The notes beneath the pieces are model-generated. The model saw nothing but the letters and a program-made list of their open reading frames with translations, was not told where the DNA came from and did not search any database. DNA of 64,000 nt from NCBI RefSeq assembly GCF_001427865.1, contig NZ_LMHH01000003.1, positions 290,358-354,357 on the forward strand. The letters run 5' to 3'. Below are positions 8,856 through 18,085 of the stretch, piece by piece; the first letter of the stretch is position 1; the number at the start of each line of letters is the position of its first letter. This DNA comes from Altererythrobacter sp. Root672. Lineage in GTDB: Bacteria; Pseudomonadota; Alphaproteobacteria; Sphingomonadales; Sphingomonadaceae. The position numbers and the translations under genes were made by a program.

Positions 8856-9751
8856 CTGACCATAGCCAGAACGCCCTCGGTATCGTCGCCGGACTGCTCG
8901 AGGCCCGCACGGGCCAGAAGCTGACGAGCGACCGGCTATGGCGCGTGGGGACGGCCCTGTCGGGTGTCCTGCGCCAGAACGAGCTGGAGACGCTGGAAGA
9001 CCTGGCTCAGCGCCTTGGCAAGCCCAACCAGGGAGCGCTGGCGCAGAAGGTGGTCGAAGCGCTGCTCAATAACGAGACCTACTTCTTCCGCGACCGGGCG
9101 ATGTTCGACCAGCTCAGCAACACGGTCCTGCCGATGCTGGCCAAGCGCCGCGAAGCGACTAAGCGGCTGTCGATCTGGTCGGTCGGGTGCTCGACCGGGC
9201 AGGAAGCCTATTCGGTCGCCATGCTGTTCGCAGAACTGCCGGCGCGGTGGCGCGGCTGGACCATCGAGATCCTCGGTACCGACGTGGCGCGCTCTGTCGT
9301 GGAGGCAGCGCGCGAAGGCAACTTCTCGCAGTTCCAGATTCAGCGCGGCCTTGGCGTCGCGCAGATGGTCAGCTTCTTCGAGGAATCGCGCACTGGATGG
9401 CGCGCCAAGGAGAACCTGCGCAAGATGGTGCGGTTCGAGACGCACAACCTGCTCGACACGCCGCCCGAGCCGGGTCGCTTCGACCTGGTCCTGTGCCGCA
9501 ACGTGCTGCTCTACTTCGATCGCGCCACTCGCGAACGCGCCTTCGTGCGCCTATCGACGGCCCTCTCACCCGACGGCCTGCTGATGCTCGGCGCAGGCGA
9601 AACCACTGTCGGACAGACCGACGTGCTGGTTCCTGAAACGAGCGGTTCGGGCTTCCACCGCCTGGCCATCGGTGCGCCGTCAGCGGGCGTGAGGACTGCC
9701 TTTGGCAGCCGCCAACCCCACGGTGACGTGGGCGTCACCGGAACAAGGTAA
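8852..9751 (+). CDS. cheR: Chemotaxis protein methyltransferase CheR
   Basis: 299 residues. It transfers methyl groups from S-adenosylmethionine to receptor glutamates. An N-terminal helical domain is followed by the family signature LLNNETYFFRD, the SAM-binding loop WSVGCSTGQEAYS, and the CRNVLLYFD segment. The start ATG at 8852 overlaps the cheB stop by 4 bp. Upstream in-frame starts lie inside cheB and can be ignored. The last 30 or so residues (after FHRLAIG) are low in conservation and include the sequence RQPHGDVGVTGTR. Confidence 0.94.
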   Translation: MTDHSQNALGIVAGLLEARTGQKLTSDRLWRVGTALSGVLRQNELETLEDLAQRLGKPNQGALAQKVVEALLNNETYFFRDRAMFDQLSNTVLPMLAKRREATKRLSIWSVGCSTGQEAYSVAMLFAELPARWRGWTIEILGTDVARSVVEAAREGNFSQFQIQRGLGVAQMVSFFEESRTGWRAKENLRKMVRFETHNLLDTPPEPGRFDLVLCRNVLLYFDRATRERAFVRLSTALSPDGLLMLGAGETTVGQTDVLVPETSGSGFHRLAIGAPSAGVRTAFGSRQPHGDVGVTGTR

Positions 9752-9791
9752 ATCCCAAGTTACGATACCTTAAGAGGTTCGTTCTATCGCG

Positions 9792-11360
9792 ATGACTGGA
9801 ATCACGGGGGAAGGGTTTCCAGGCGTGTTGCATGCGATTGGCCTGAAGCAAATGCGTCCAGCGGTGCTTGTCATCGCGCCGGTCGCTGTGCTTTCGCTGA
9901 TCTCTGCCACAGTGCTTGCGATGCTGCTCAACCGCGCAGGCGCGGACTTGAGTTCCTCCCAGTCGATCCTCGTCACCGGCGGCATCGCTTACGGTACGGC
10001 CGTCATCCTGCTGATCCGCTTCGGACTATCGAGCGTCGGCAAGCTCGAGGACCTGGGGCTCACCGATACGCTTGCGGCCATGCCCAACCGGCGGGCGCTG
10101 CATCTCGATTACGCTCGCGCCGCTCCCGGTACGGAGAGGGCCTTGGCGCTGCTCGACCTCGACGGCTTCAAGTCGGTTAACGACCAGTACGGCCACTTCA
10201 TCGGCGACCGGCTGATCAAGGAATGCGCCAAGATCCTGGCCGAAGTCTGCGGCAAGGAAGGCCGCGCCTATCGCCTCGGCGGAGACGAGTTCGCGATCCT
10301 GGTGGTCGGCCCCATTGCCGGCAACATCCTCGAAGGCATCTGCCACACCCTGCTCGGTCGCCTCGGCCAGTCGGTGACTATTGACGAACGCAAGCTCCAG
10401 ATCGGCGCCAGCGTCGGCCTGTCGCGCAGTAGCCGACGGGACGAGCTGTCCTCATCGGAACTCCTGCGCCGCTCGGACATGGCGATGTACGTCTCCAAGG
10501 ACGCAGGTCGGAACCGCTGCACCTGGTTCAGCGACGACTTCGATCGCAACCGCGACGTCACCCAGCAAGTCGAAGCCGAACTGCGCGAAGCGCTGCGGCT
10601 GGAAGAATTCCGCCTCGCTTACCAGCCGCTCGTCGACGCCAAGAGCGGCGACATCGTCGCGGCCGAAGCGCTGCTGCGGTGGAAGCGTGCCGACGGCACG
10701 ATGGTCAGCCCGGGCGTGTTCGTCCCGATCGCCGAGAAGTGCGGGGTGATCTACCAGATCGGCCTGTGGGTCCTGCGCACGGCGTGTCGCGAGGCGCTGG
10801 CGTGGGACGAGATCAAGCTGTCGATCAACGTCTCGCCGGTGCAGCTGCGCAATCCGGAATTCCCGGTCGAGCTCGGTCATATCCTCGAAGAGACCGGCTT
10901 CCCGCCCTCGCGTCTCGAGCTCGAGGTGACGGAAACCTATCTTGTTAGCGATCCGGTGGTGGCGAACCGCAACCTCGACGTGATCCGCAAGTTCGGCGTC
11001 GGCATCGCGCTCGACGACTTCGGCACCGGCTATGCCTCGATCGGCTTCCTGCGCAACTTCCGCTTCGAAAAGCTCAAGCTCGATCGCACGATGATCGTCG
11101 ATGCCGGGCTGGATAGCGGTTCGCTGGCCATGATGGCCTCGAGCATCGCGGTGGCGCGGGCGATGGACATGGAAGTCACGGCCGAAGGCGTCGAAACCGA
11201 AGCTCAGGCCAACTTGGTCCGCACCGCAGGGTGCGATCAGATTCAGGGTTGGTATTACTACAAGGCGATCTCGGCGGGCGAAATCCGCGGCCATCTGGAC
11301 GAGATCCGTAACCGCAACAACACATTGGGTATTGGGGAAGCACATGGACATGTCGGATAA
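9792..11360 (+). CDS. Membrane GGDEF-EAL cyclic-di-GMP signalling protein
   Basis: 522 residues. Two hydrophobic segments (about residues 24-46 and 56-79) anchor it in the inner membrane with almost no periplasmic sensor. The GGDEF motif is at 163-167. The inhibitory RxxD site five residues before it is replaced by GKEG. The EAL domain starts near 265 and retains EALLRW (292), [22 protein letters not shown], a lysine in EKLKLDR and TAEGVETE, so phosphodiesterase activity is plausible. A bifunctional or switchable enzyme is likely, but the net activity cannot be told. It lies between cheR and a chemoreceptor and overlaps the latter, so c-di-GMP turnover is tied to this chemosensory operon. Confidence 0.92.
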   Translation: MTGITGEGFPGVLHAIGLKQMRPAVLVIAPVAVLSLISATVLAMLLNRAGADLSSSQSILVTGGIAYGTAVILLIRFGLSSVGKLEDLGLTDTLAAMPNRRALHLDYARAAPGTERALALLDLDGFKSVNDQYGHFIGDRLIKECAKILAEVCGKEGRAYRLGGDEFAILVVGPIAGNILEGICHTLLGRLGQSVTIDERKLQIGASVGLSRSSRRDELSSSELLRRSDMAMYVSKDAGRNRCTWFSDDFDRNRDVTQQVEAELREALRLEEFRLAYQPLVDAKSGDIVAAEALLRWKRADGTMVSPGVFVPIAEKCGVIYQIGLWVLRTACREALAWDEIKLSINVSPVQLRNPEFPVELGHILEETGFPPSRLELEVTETYLVSDPVVANRNLDVIRKFGVGIALDDFGTGYASIGFLRNFRFEKLKLDRTMIVDAGLDSGSLAMMASSIAVARAMDMEVTAEGVETEAQANLVRTAGCDQIQGWYYYKAISAGEIRGHLDEIRNRNNTLGIGEAHGHVG

Positions 11361-12741
11361 GCTCGTGGCCGAAGGGGCGGACGAACTCGAACGCGAGCGC
11401 GAGCGGCTAAAGGCGGCGGCGGAGTACTATGGCACGCCCCAAGGCGACAACTCGGTGTCCTCGATCGGCGTACGCATCAAGCTGATGTTCAGCGCCTCGG
11501 CGGGCGCTTCGACGCTGCTCGGCACGTTGGCGCTGGCCGGCCTGATGGGCAAAGGGTCCGGGAATGGCGGCCTGCTGATCGCCATGGGCATGGTCGCCCT
11601 GGCCACGGTGGCGATCTCGATCGTCTCGATCCGCTTCGTGCAGGACCAGCTGGTCCACCCGATCGAATCTCTCTGCTCGGCGATGCGCGAACTGGCGCAG
11701 GGCAACCGCGAAGTCTTCGTCCCGCACGTCGACCGCCAGGACGAAGTCGGCGCGATGGCGCGCTACCTCGTGGTGATCAAGAAGGCCGCCAACAAGTTCG
11801 ACCGCATGCGCAAGGAGCGTGAAGACGCCCAAGCCGAGGAGCTGGTGCGTGAGGCCGAAATGGCGGCCGAGCGTGAACAGCACCGGGTCAAGCAGGCCGA
11901 AACGCTGCGCCAGCTGGCCGACAAGTTCGAACGCACCGTGGGCGAGATCGTCGGCGGCGTGGCTGCGGCCTCGACCCAGCTCCAGGCAACCGCGAGCTCG
12001 ATGGCTTCGGCCGCCGAGCAGTCCTCGATGCAGACCGGCGACGTCTCTTCCAGCCTCAACGAAGCTTCGGCGGGCGTCACCGCCGCGGCCGCGGCGAGCG
12101 ACGAGTTCGCGATGTCGATCGGCGAGATCAGCCGCCAGGCTTCGACCTCGGCCGAACTGGCCCGCAAGGCCTCAACCGCGGCGGAACAGGCCGACTCCAC
12201 GATTTCGGCGCTGACTCTGTCGGCGAGCCAGGTGGGCGACATCGTCGAGATGATCTCGACCATTGCCCAGCGCACCAACCTGCTGGCGCTCAACGCTTCG
12301 ATCGAAGCGGCACGCGGCGGCGAAGCCGGGCGCGGGTTTGCGGTGGTTGCGGCAGAGGTCAAGGAACTCGCCACGCAGACTGGCAAGGCGACCGAGGAAG
12401 TCTCCGGCCAGATCCGTGCGATCCAGGAAACCACCTCGGCTAGCGTCGAGGCGCTGCGTTCGATCGCCAAGCAGATTGCCCAGCTCGAAGCCACGTCGGT
12501 CTCGATCGCCGCGGCGGTCGATCAGCAGTCGGTGGCCGGGCAGGACCTTGCTCGCAGCATCGATCTCGCCGCGCGCAACACCGAAGACGTTTCGACCAAT
12601 ATCGGCCAGCTGCGCGAAACCTCACTCTCGACGGGTGCGGCCGCCAGCCAGGTGCTCACCAGCTCAACCGAGCTGGAGCAACAGGCTTCAGTGCTGAAGA
12701 ACCAGGTCGACGAATTCCTGAGCCACGTCCGCGCGGCTTGA
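11344..12741 (+). CDS. Methyl-accepting chemotaxis protein
   Basis: About 465 residues. Two closely spaced hydrophobic segments (roughly residues 45-70 and 75-100) leave no periplasmic ligand domain, so it probably senses a cytoplasmic, membrane or energy signal. A HAMP-like region ([18 protein letters not shown]) and a long signalling coiled coil follow, with the receptor hairpin tip [18 protein letters not shown]. It overlaps the end of the GGDEF-EAL gene by 17 bp. ATGs at 11344 and 11350 are both possible; GGGGAAG at 11334-11340 serves either one. It is probably the operon's own receptor, since no other is encoded here. Confidence 0.92.
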   Translation: MDMSDKLVAEGADELERERERLKAAAEYYGTPQGDNSVSSIGVRIKLMFSASAGASTLLGTLALAGLMGKGSGNGGLLIAMGMVALATVAISIVSIRFVQDQLVHPIESLCSAMRELAQGNREVFVPHVDRQDEVGAMARYLVVIKKAANKFDRMRKEREDAQAEELVREAEMAAEREQHRVKQAETLRQLADKFERTVGEIVGGVAAASTQLQATASSMASAAEQSSMQTGDVSSSLNEASAGVTAAAAASDEFAMSIGEISRQASTSAELARKASTAAEQADSTISALTLSASQVGDIVEMISTIAQRTNLLALNASIEAARGGEAGRGFAVVAAEVKELATQTGKATEEVSGQIRAIQETTSASVEALRSIAKQIAQLEATSVSIAAAVDQQSVAGQDLARSIDLAARNTEDVSTNIGQLRETSLSTGAAASQVLTSSTELEQQASVLKNQVDEFLSHVRAA

Positions 12742-12746
12742 GCTAA

Positions 12747-12819
12747 GTGGTTCGACAGGCTCACCACGAACGGGGCTAGACTACTCTACCTCCGTTCGTC
12801 CTGAGCTTGTCGAAGGACC
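12747..12819. repeat. Intergenic palindromic repeat, family A, copy 1
   Basis: Two imperfect inverted arms: TTCGACAGGCTCACCACG at about 12751, and TCGTCCTGAGCTTGTCGAA ending at 12815. Both continue into matching CGAACGG / CCGTTCG cores, and a short spacer separates them. The same unit recurs at 42018-42088. It sits just after the MCP stop and between convergent genes, so the transcript could fold into a long hairpin and act as a bidirectional terminator. Confidence 0.9.
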
Positions 12820-12834
12820 CTTGCTGACTAGCGC

Positions 12835-13065
12835 TCAGAAGAACGGGCGCGAGAGCATGTCGAACGCGCGATAGATGCTCAGGTAAGGGCGCGCGCAATC
12901 GGCATGGTAGAGACCGTTGAGGTCTTCCAGGTGATGCTCGTGATCGACCGGGAATGCGACCGTTTCGGTCGGCGCGCCGGGCTCGATGAACTGCTTGCAA
13001 CTGTGGCAGCGGGGCGGAAGCGGCTCATAGCCACCTTCTCCCGACGCCGGGATATCCATGAACAT
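12835..13065 (-). CDS. Small protein with CxxC and HxxC zinc-type motif
   Basis: 76 residues starting MFMDIPASGEGG. It contains CHSC near residue 20 and HADC near residue 58. This CxxC-HxxC pair is what a small zinc knuckle or half-LIM domain would show. Its acidic centre is VDHEHHLEDLNGLYH and the C-terminus is aromatic. The composition and codon use are protein-like and the frame is uninterrupted. I do not recognise a named family. It is convergent with the chemotaxis operon. An internal ATG two codons in is an equally good start. Confidence 0.6.
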   Translation of the reverse strand: MFMDIPASGEGGYEPLPPRCHSCKQFIEPGAPTETVAFPVDHEHHLEDLNGLYHADCARPYLSIYRAFDMLSRPFF

Positions 13066-13396
13066 TTAGCGACCTTTCGTCCACCGGGCGTCCGACCCGG
13101 CCCCTGCTCGCGATTGGGCCACACTGTGGGCGTGGCAGCAATCAATCGGGCAGCATTTCTCGGGGATATTTCCCGCCCGACTAGGGGTAAATCCCGAGGG
13201 TGAACGAAAGCTGACACCCGTGGCTTCCCGCCGCCGACATCGGGACAAATCCCGATGGCTCCAGACGACCAGCGTCGTAATCAATTGCTTCAAATTGCGA
13301 TGGAACCCATCCGGCGGCGGTCGCTAGCGCGAAACTTCAACTTCTGCGCCGTCAATCAGAACCCTTCCGGTTCCTCGCGCCGAAGGAGGCAAGTCT
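13066..13396. promoter_or_regulatory. 331-bp intergenic region with three GGG-N-AAATCCC-like dyads
   Basis: No gene is visible here. Three similar short palindromes stand out: CGGGGATATTTCCCG at 13161-13175, GGGGTAAATCCC at 13184-13195, and CGGGACAAATCCCG at 13241-13254. They lie 140-235 bp before the DUF3313 start and 95-190 bp upstream of the divergent small zinc protein. They look like repeated binding sites for a dimeric regulator. The identity of the regulator is unknown. Confidence 0.45.
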
Positions 13397-14101
13397 ATGC
13401 CCAATCCGAAACTGCTCCGCCGATTCGTTATCGCTCCGCTGCTGCTGGCGGCGGCTGTGCCGCTGGTTGCCCAACCGGTGGACGGCAACTGGGACGGGCT
13501 GCTCGAAGTGAAGGCCAAGAAGATGGACAAGGTCTATCTCCTGCCCAACGCCGACTTCAGGACTTACACCAAGGTCATGATCGACCCGACCGAGGTGTCC
13601 TTCAAGAAGAACTGGCAGCGCGACCAGAACCGCGACCGGCTCGACCTCGCCAACCGTGTGGACGACTCCGACGCCCGCCGCATCATCGACGCGGCGCAGA
13701 AGGGCTTCGATAAGTACTTTGCCGAGGCCTACACCAAGGCCGGCTTCCAGGTGGTCCAGGCACCGGGTCCCGACGTGCTCCACCTCTCGACCGCGATCAT
13801 CAACCTCGATGTCACCGCGCCCGACGTCAGTATGTCGGCAGGATCGCGCACCTTCTCGCGCGATGCGGGTGAAGCGACGCTGGTGCTAGAGGCGAAGGAT
13901 TCCGTCAGCGGCCAGGTCCTCGGCCGAGCGGTCGACCGGCAGGAATCCTCCGACATGGGGCCCTACCTCCGCAACAGCGTAACCAATTCCGCGGCGTTCG
14001 AAGAGGTGTTCAAGAAGTGGGCCGAGCGCAGTGCCGAAGGGCTGAGCGACCTGAAGGAACTGTCCCCGGTCAACCCGAGCGCGCTGCAGGCGGGCAACTA
14101 A
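13397..14101 (+). CDS. DUF3313-type exported protein
   Basis: 234 residues. The N-terminal signal peptide (RRFVIAPLLLAAAVPLVAQ) has no lipobox cysteine, although many DUF3313 members are lipoproteins. The mature part has the family pattern DFRTYTKVMIDPTEVSFKKNW, DARRIIDAAQKGFDKYFAEAY and a later beta-rich half ending in FKKWAERSAEGL. The function of the family is unknown. A strong ribosome site (AAGGAGG) precedes the ATG. It is probably monocistronic, with three palindromic candidate operators upstream. Confidence 0.8.
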   Translation: MPNPKLLRRFVIAPLLLAAAVPLVAQPVDGNWDGLLEVKAKKMDKVYLLPNADFRTYTKVMIDPTEVSFKKNWQRDQNRDRLDLANRVDDSDARRIIDAAQKGFDKYFAEAYTKAGFQVVQAPGPDVLHLSTAIINLDVTAPDVSMSAGSRTFSRDAGEATLVLEAKDSVSGQVLGRAVDRQESSDMGPYLRNSVTNSAAFEEVFKKWAERSAEGLSDLKELSPVNPSALQAGN

Positions 14102-14140
14102 TATCAAGTCGCGGTCAACGCGGTTCATACTGATAGTCTT

Positions 14141-14243
14141 CCTCTCCCCTTGGGAGAGGGATGAGCGCCGTCAGGCGCGGAGGCTGAGGGTCCAACTTCT
14201 CTCACCTGTCAACCTCACCCAACCCTCTCCCAAGCTGAGAGGG
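14141..14243. repeat. Intergenic palindromic element, family C
   Basis: CCTCTCCCCTTGGGAGAGGG at 14141-14160 is matched in inverted form by CCCTCTCCCAAGCTGAGAGGG at 14223-14243, with a GC-rich middle. It is a single copy here, but the form is that of the short hairpin elements seen elsewhere in the window. It follows the DUF3313 stop and may terminate transcription. Confidence 0.65.
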
Positions 14244-14358
14244 CTAAAAGCCCTGATCGAACCAGGCGTGGATGAACCGCAGTTCCTGGCTACAGGTGCT
14301 CGCAACCGGTCCGCGGCTGTGCCAGCATGCGTGCAAACGAGAATCTGTGGGAGGGTAC

Positions 14359-15630
14359 ATGAAGATAGGATTCGCCGCGTTCGGCGCGCTGTTGCTTGCC
14401 GGTACGGCTTGCGCGCAACCCGCCCAGCCACCAGCACCCCCCGCCGCGCCGCCCGGTCCTCCGCCCATTCCGGTGTGTAATCCGGTCGCCGGCCAATCGG
14501 TCGAATGCCGCAAGCCCAACGCGCCCGACTGGACTCCCGCCTTCGCCCAGCAGACGCGGGCGCCGTACACCCCGTCGAACATCGCGCTCAATGTCGAGGT
14601 CCTGGCCGAGGGTTTCGTCTCCCCCTGGGGCTTCGCCATGCTGCCCGACGGCCGCTTCCTGGTGACCGAGAAGGCCGGTACCATGCGCCTGGTCTCGGGC
14701 TCCACCCTCTCGCCGCCGATCGAAGGGCTGCCGCCCGTCACGGTGCAGGAGATATCCGGCCTCGACGACGTGGTGCTCGACCCGGCGTTCGCCAGCAATC
14801 ACCTCATCTACTGGAGCTATGTCGAGAACCGCCCGGCGGGCAACGTGCTCGCGGTTGCCCGCGGCCGACTGGTCGACGGTCCGGCCCCGCGGGTTGAGGA
14901 CGTCAAGGTCATCTACCGCCAGGAGCCCGACCTCAAGTCAGAACACGGCAACTTCGGCGCCCGCCTGCTGTTCGACAAGCAGGGCGCATTGTTCGTCACC
15001 CTGGGCGACCTCGCCTCCGACCCGCTTCGCCCCTACATCCAGCAGCTCGATTCCGGCATCGGCAAGATCGTCCGCATCACCACCGATGGCGCGCCCGCGC
15101 CCGGCGGTCCGTTTGCAGGTCAACCCGGTGCGCGGCCCGAACTCTACGCGCTAGGCTTCCGCAACCCGCTCGGCCTCGCCTTCCGCCCCGGCACCGAGGA
15201 GCTGTGGGAAGTCGACGTAGGCCCGTTCGGGGGTGACGAACTCAACAAGATCGAGCCAGGCAAGAATTATGGCTGGCCGCTGATCAACTACGGTCTCGAA
15301 TATAGCCGCAAGCCGGTGGGCGAAGGACCGGTCAAGGACGGCCTGACGCAGCCGGTCTACTACTGGGATCCGGTGATCTCGCCCTCGAGCCTGATGTTCT
15401 ATTCGGGCGACCTGTTCCCGCAGTGGAAAGGCAACGCCTTCGTCACGTCGCTCAGCCAGGCGCACCTCGCACGGCTGGTGATGGATGGCGACAAGGTCGT
15501 GGGCGAGGAGCGCCTGCTGGCCGACCGCAAGGAACGTCTGCGGCTGATCCGGCAAGCGCCGGATGGGGCGCTGTACATCCTGACCGATGGACCGAAGGGG
15601 AAGCTGCTTAGGGTGACACCGGCCGGGTAG
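14359..15630 (+). CDS. Periplasmic PQQ-dependent aldose sugar dehydrogenase
   Basis: 423 residues. The signal peptide ends near TACA-QPAQ and is followed by a Pro-rich linker (APPAAPPGPPP). The beta-propeller core matches the soluble glucose/sorbosone dehydrogenase family: EVLAEGFVSPWGFAMLPDGRFLVTEK, then LDDVVLDPAF, SEHGNFGARLLF, ALGFRNPLGLAF, GGDELNKIEPGKNYGWPLI and QAPDGALYILTDG. The family oxidises aldose sugars in the periplasm using PQQ. No PQQ biosynthesis genes lie in the window, so the cofactor may be made elsewhere or taken up. The start was chosen at the ATG preceded by GGGAGGG (14350-14356); the longer frame runs through non-coding sequence. Confidence 0.9.
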   Translation: MKIGFAAFGALLLAGTACAQPAQPPAPPAAPPGPPPIPVCNPVAGQSVECRKPNAPDWTPAFAQQTRAPYTPSNIALNVEVLAEGFVSPWGFAMLPDGRFLVTEKAGTMRLVSGSTLSPPIEGLPPVTVQEISGLDDVVLDPAFASNHLIYWSYVENRPAGNVLAVARGRLVDGPAPRVEDVKVIYRQEPDLKSEHGNFGARLLFDKQGALFVTLGDLASDPLRPYIQQLDSGIGKIVRITTDGAPAPGGPFAGQPGARPELYALGFRNPLGLAFRPGTEELWEVDVGPFGGDELNKIEPGKNYGWPLINYGLEYSRKPVGEGPVKDGLTQPVYYWDPVISPSSLMFYSGDLFPQWKGNAFVTSLSQAHLARLVMDGDKVVGEERLLADRKERLRLIRQAPDGALYILTDGPKGKLLRVTPAG

Positions 15631-15642
15631 GGACGAGAACGA

Positions 15643-15660
15643 ATCCGCTCCGAAGCGGAT
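15643..15660 (+). terminator. Hairpin after the sugar dehydrogenase gene
   Basis: ATCCGCT-CCGA-AGCGGAT is a perfect 7-bp stem with a 4-base loop, 12 bp after the stop codon. It is followed by a modest run (CGGTTTCTG). It is a probable terminator, but the U-tract is poor. Confidence 0.45.
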
Positions 15661-15745
15661 CGGTTTCTGATTGAACTATTTGAATAAGAACATAAATTCA
15701 GATTTGCCCAATGGGCCGAGACGTGAGTAACCCCTTCCACGGCTA

Positions 15746-15777
15746 GAGCCCCACACCGCGGCGGCGGTGCGGGGCTC
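15746..15777. terminator. Strong hairpin between convergent genes
   Basis: GAGCCCC pairs with GGGGCTC and CACCGC with GCGGTG around a GGCG loop, with a single A-C mismatch. It lies between the sugar dehydrogenase and trxB, which converge, so it could end transcription from either side. It lacks a clear U-tract on both strands. Confidence 0.45.
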
Positions 15778-15810
15778 GACCATTTCGGGACATTAATCAG
15801 GCGGGGCTGA

Positions 15811-16785
15811 TTAGCCCACCGCCTCCACCTTCGCCGCGGCAAACTCGCGGGAGGCCAGGAAGCGTTCGGCATCCAGCGCTGCCATGCAGCCCGTGCCCGC
15901 CGCCGTCACCGCCTGGCGGTAGATGTGGTCCATCACGTCGCCACAGGCGAACACGCCCGGCACCGAGGTCTTCGGCGTACCAGGCTCGACCAGCAGATAC
16001 CCGCTCTCGTCCATCGCCAGCTTGTCCTTGAACAGGCTGGTCGCGGGGGAGTGGCCGATGGCGACGAAGGCGCCTTCGGTGGCGAATTCGCTGATTTCGC
16101 CGGTCTTGGTGTCGGCGAGCCGGACGCCCGTCAGGCCACCCTGGAGCGGGGCGCCGAGGAATTCCTCGACCCGCTTGTTCCACAGCACGTTGATCTTCGG
16201 GTGAGCGAACAGACGGTCCTGCAGGATCTTTTCGGCGCGCAGTTCGTCGCGGCGGTGGATCAGGGTCACGTCATCGGAGTGGTTGGTGAGGTAGAGCGCT
16301 TCCTCGACCGCAGTGTTGCCGCCGCCGATCACCACGACCTTCTTGCCGCGGTAGAAGAACCCGTCGCAAGTGGCGCAGGCGGATACGCCCTTGCCGCTGA
16401 GTGCTTCCTCGCCCGGGACGCCGAGCCACTGGGCCTGGGCGCCGGTGGCGATGACGAGGACGTCGCCGATGTATTCGTCACCGCTATCGCCGATCGCGCG
16501 AAACGGGCTGCCGCCGGCGATATCGACTTGGAGGATCGTGTCCCACATCATGCGTGTGCCGACGTGCTCGGCCTGGGCCTGCATCTCCTGCATCAGCCAC
16601 GGGCCCTGGATCACGTCACGGAAGCCGGGATAGTTCTCGACATCAGTGGTGATGGTCAGCTGACCGCCGGGCTGGAGGCCCTGCACCACGATCGGCTCCA
16701 TCCCCGCCCGCGCGCCATAGATCGCGGCGGTGAGGCCGGCCGGGCCGGAGCCGATGATGAGCATTTTCGTGGTATGCGTAGTCAT
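15811..16785 (-). CDS. trxB: Thioredoxin-disulfide reductase
   Basis: 324 residues, the usual length of bacterial TrxB. An FAD-binding GSGPAGLTAAIYGARAG is at the N-terminus. The redox-active CATC lies in SACATCDGFFYRG, the NADPH motif is GGGNTAVEEALYL, and the FAD closing segment is VFACGDVMD. It reduces thioredoxin with NADPH. It stands alone on the minus strand, convergent with the sugar dehydrogenase and divergent from the TetR operon. Confidence 0.97.
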   Translation of the reverse strand: MTTHTTKMLIIGSGPAGLTAAIYGARAGMEPIVVQGLQPGGQLTITTDVENYPGFRDVIQGPWLMQEMQAQAEHVGTRMMWDTILQVDIAGGSPFRAIGDSGDEYIGDVLVIATGAQAQWLGVPGEEALSGKGVSACATCDGFFYRGKKVVVIGGGNTAVEEALYLTNHSDDVTLIHRRDELRAEKILQDRLFAHPKINVLWNKRVEEFLGAPLQGGLTGVRLADTKTGEISEFATEGAFVAIGHSPATSLFKDKLAMDESGYLLVEPGTPKTSVPGVFACGDVMDHIYRQAVTAAGTGCMAALDAERFLASREFAAAKVEAVG

Positions 16786-16888
16786 GCGTGAATCCCGTCA
16801 GAAACTGCTTGCTAGGTAGGCAGTGGGCCTTGGGAGTCAACGCGCGGAGAGCAGGCGGATGGGTTGGGGTTGTTGAGAACCTTGAATA

Positions 16889-16908
16889 CATACCAACCGT
16901 ATAGTATG
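16889..16908. promoter_or_regulatory. Candidate TetR operator
   Basis: CATAC at 16889-16893 and GTATG at 16904-16908 form an inverted repeat with a 10-bp centre, nine bases before the TetR start codon. Dyads of this kind directly upstream of a TetR gene are typically its own operator. The length and sequence fit, but binding is inferred. Confidence 0.5.
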
Positions 16909-16916
16909 AATGCCGA

Positions 16917-17552
16917 ATGCCGAGGCCCTCGAAACTATCTCCGGAGCGCGGTGGCGCTCGAACGCGTCTTCTAGAGGCAGCGTGCGACCTGATCCGGGAA
17001 CGGGGTTTTGCTGCCACGTCGGTCGACGATCTCTGCAAGAAGGCCGAGGTCACGAAGGGGGCCTTCTTCCACCAGTTCGGCAGCAAGGAGGCCCTGGGCG
17101 TAGCGGCCGCGGACTTCTGGGCCGAAACGACCTCCGCATTCTTCCACTCCGCACCCTATCATTTGCCGCCGGATCCGCTGGACCGCGTTCTGGCCTATGT
17201 GGCGTTCCGCAGGGCCATCATCAGCGGCTCGGCGGCGGAATATACCTGTCTGGCCGGAACGTTGGTCCAGGAAGTCTTTGCCGCGTCCCCCCCTATCCGC
17301 GACGCCTGCTGCAGGAGCATTTTCGGCCATACGGCAACGCTGGAAGCGGACATCGAGGCGGCGCGACAGGACCGTGGCGTTACCGGCAACTGGACCGCCG
17401 AAAGTCTGGCCCGGCATACGCAGACCGTCATCCAGGGTGGCTTCGTCCTCGCCAAAGCCGGCAACGATCCCGCTCTTGCCCGCGAAAGCCTCGATCACCT
17501 GGATCGTTACATCCGCTGCCTGTTCGATCTTCCCGAGGAGCCGAGGCCATGA
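16917..17552 (+). CDS. TetR-family transcriptional regulator
   Basis: 211 residues. The N-terminal helix-turn-helix is typical: LLEAACDLIRERGFAATSVDDLCKKAEVTKGAFFHQFGSKEAL in the family's usual spacing. A longer divergent C-terminal ligand domain (with a TCLAGTLVQEVF segment) follows, matching a C-terminal domain type seen in some TetR proteins. It likely represses its own operon through the dyad just upstream. It overlaps the next gene by an ATGA junction. The effector is unknown. Confidence 0.9.
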   Translation: MPRPSKLSPERGGARTRLLEAACDLIRERGFAATSVDDLCKKAEVTKGAFFHQFGSKEALGVAAADFWAETTSAFFHSAPYHLPPDPLDRVLAYVAFRRAIISGSAAEYTCLAGTLVQEVFAASPPIRDACCRSIFGHTATLEADIEAARQDRGVTGNWTAESLARHTQTVIQGGFVLAKAGNDPALARESLDHLDRYIRCLFDLPEEPRP

Positions 17553-18085
17553 GCGAAGCCACGCAACTGCAATGCCTGTGCGGCGAAGCACGCCTTGAGG
17601 TTCGCGGCGAGCCCATCATCGTGTCCGAGTGCTTTTGCGACAGTTGCCGCCTCGCTGCGGACCGCTTGGCGGCTCTGCCGGGTGCCTTGCCTATTCTGAC
17701 AGCCTTGGGTGGCTCGCCTTGTGCGGAATACCGCAAGGATCGTGTCCGTATCATGGCGGGTGCTGACCATTTGGCCGCGTTTCACCTTAGCCCAGAGGCC
17801 GGGACGCGGCGCGTCGTTGCAAGTTGTTGTCACACACCGATGTTTCTCGAGATGCCGGGAGCCCATTGGCTGAGCGTCTACCTCCATCTTTGGCCGTATG
17901 AGATGCGCCCTACCGTTCAGGTTCGGACGATGACGAGCGATGTCGATGATCCGTCAGACCTGCCCGGCGACCTGCCTAATCTGAAAACCCATGCGGTCAG
18001 CTTCTACGCCAAGCTCTTTTTCGCGTGGGTCGCAATGGGATTCCGCAGTCCGAAGCTGGTGATCGAAAGGAAGATCGATGCCTGA
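17549..18085 (+). CDS. GFA/CENP-V-like zinc protein
   Basis: 178 residues. The start has the zinc ligand pattern of glutathione-dependent formaldehyde-activating-enzyme-like proteins: CLCGEARLEVRG, then ECFCDSCR, with a further SCCHTPMF later. The C-terminal half (LHLWPYEMRPTVQVRTM and following) is less typical. Members of this fold bind zinc, but most have no proven reaction. It sits in a three-gene operon behind the TetR gene (4-bp overlap), so it is the likely regulated function. Confidence 0.7.
   Translation: MSEATQLQCLCGEARLEVRGEPIIVSECFCDSCRLAADRLAALPGALPILTALGGSPCAEYRKDRVRIMAGADHLAAFHLSPEAGTRRVVASCCHTPMFLEMPGAHWLSVYLHLWPYEMRPTVQVRTMTSDVDDPSDLPGDLPNLKTHAVSFYAKLFFAWVAMGFRSPKLVIERKIDA

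Noticed and set aside
16910..18085. A 391-codon open frame covering the TetR gene and the GFA-like gene as one protein
   Set aside because: The first half is a shadow frame of the TetR gene; the GFA-like gene begins at 17549 with an ATGA overlap.
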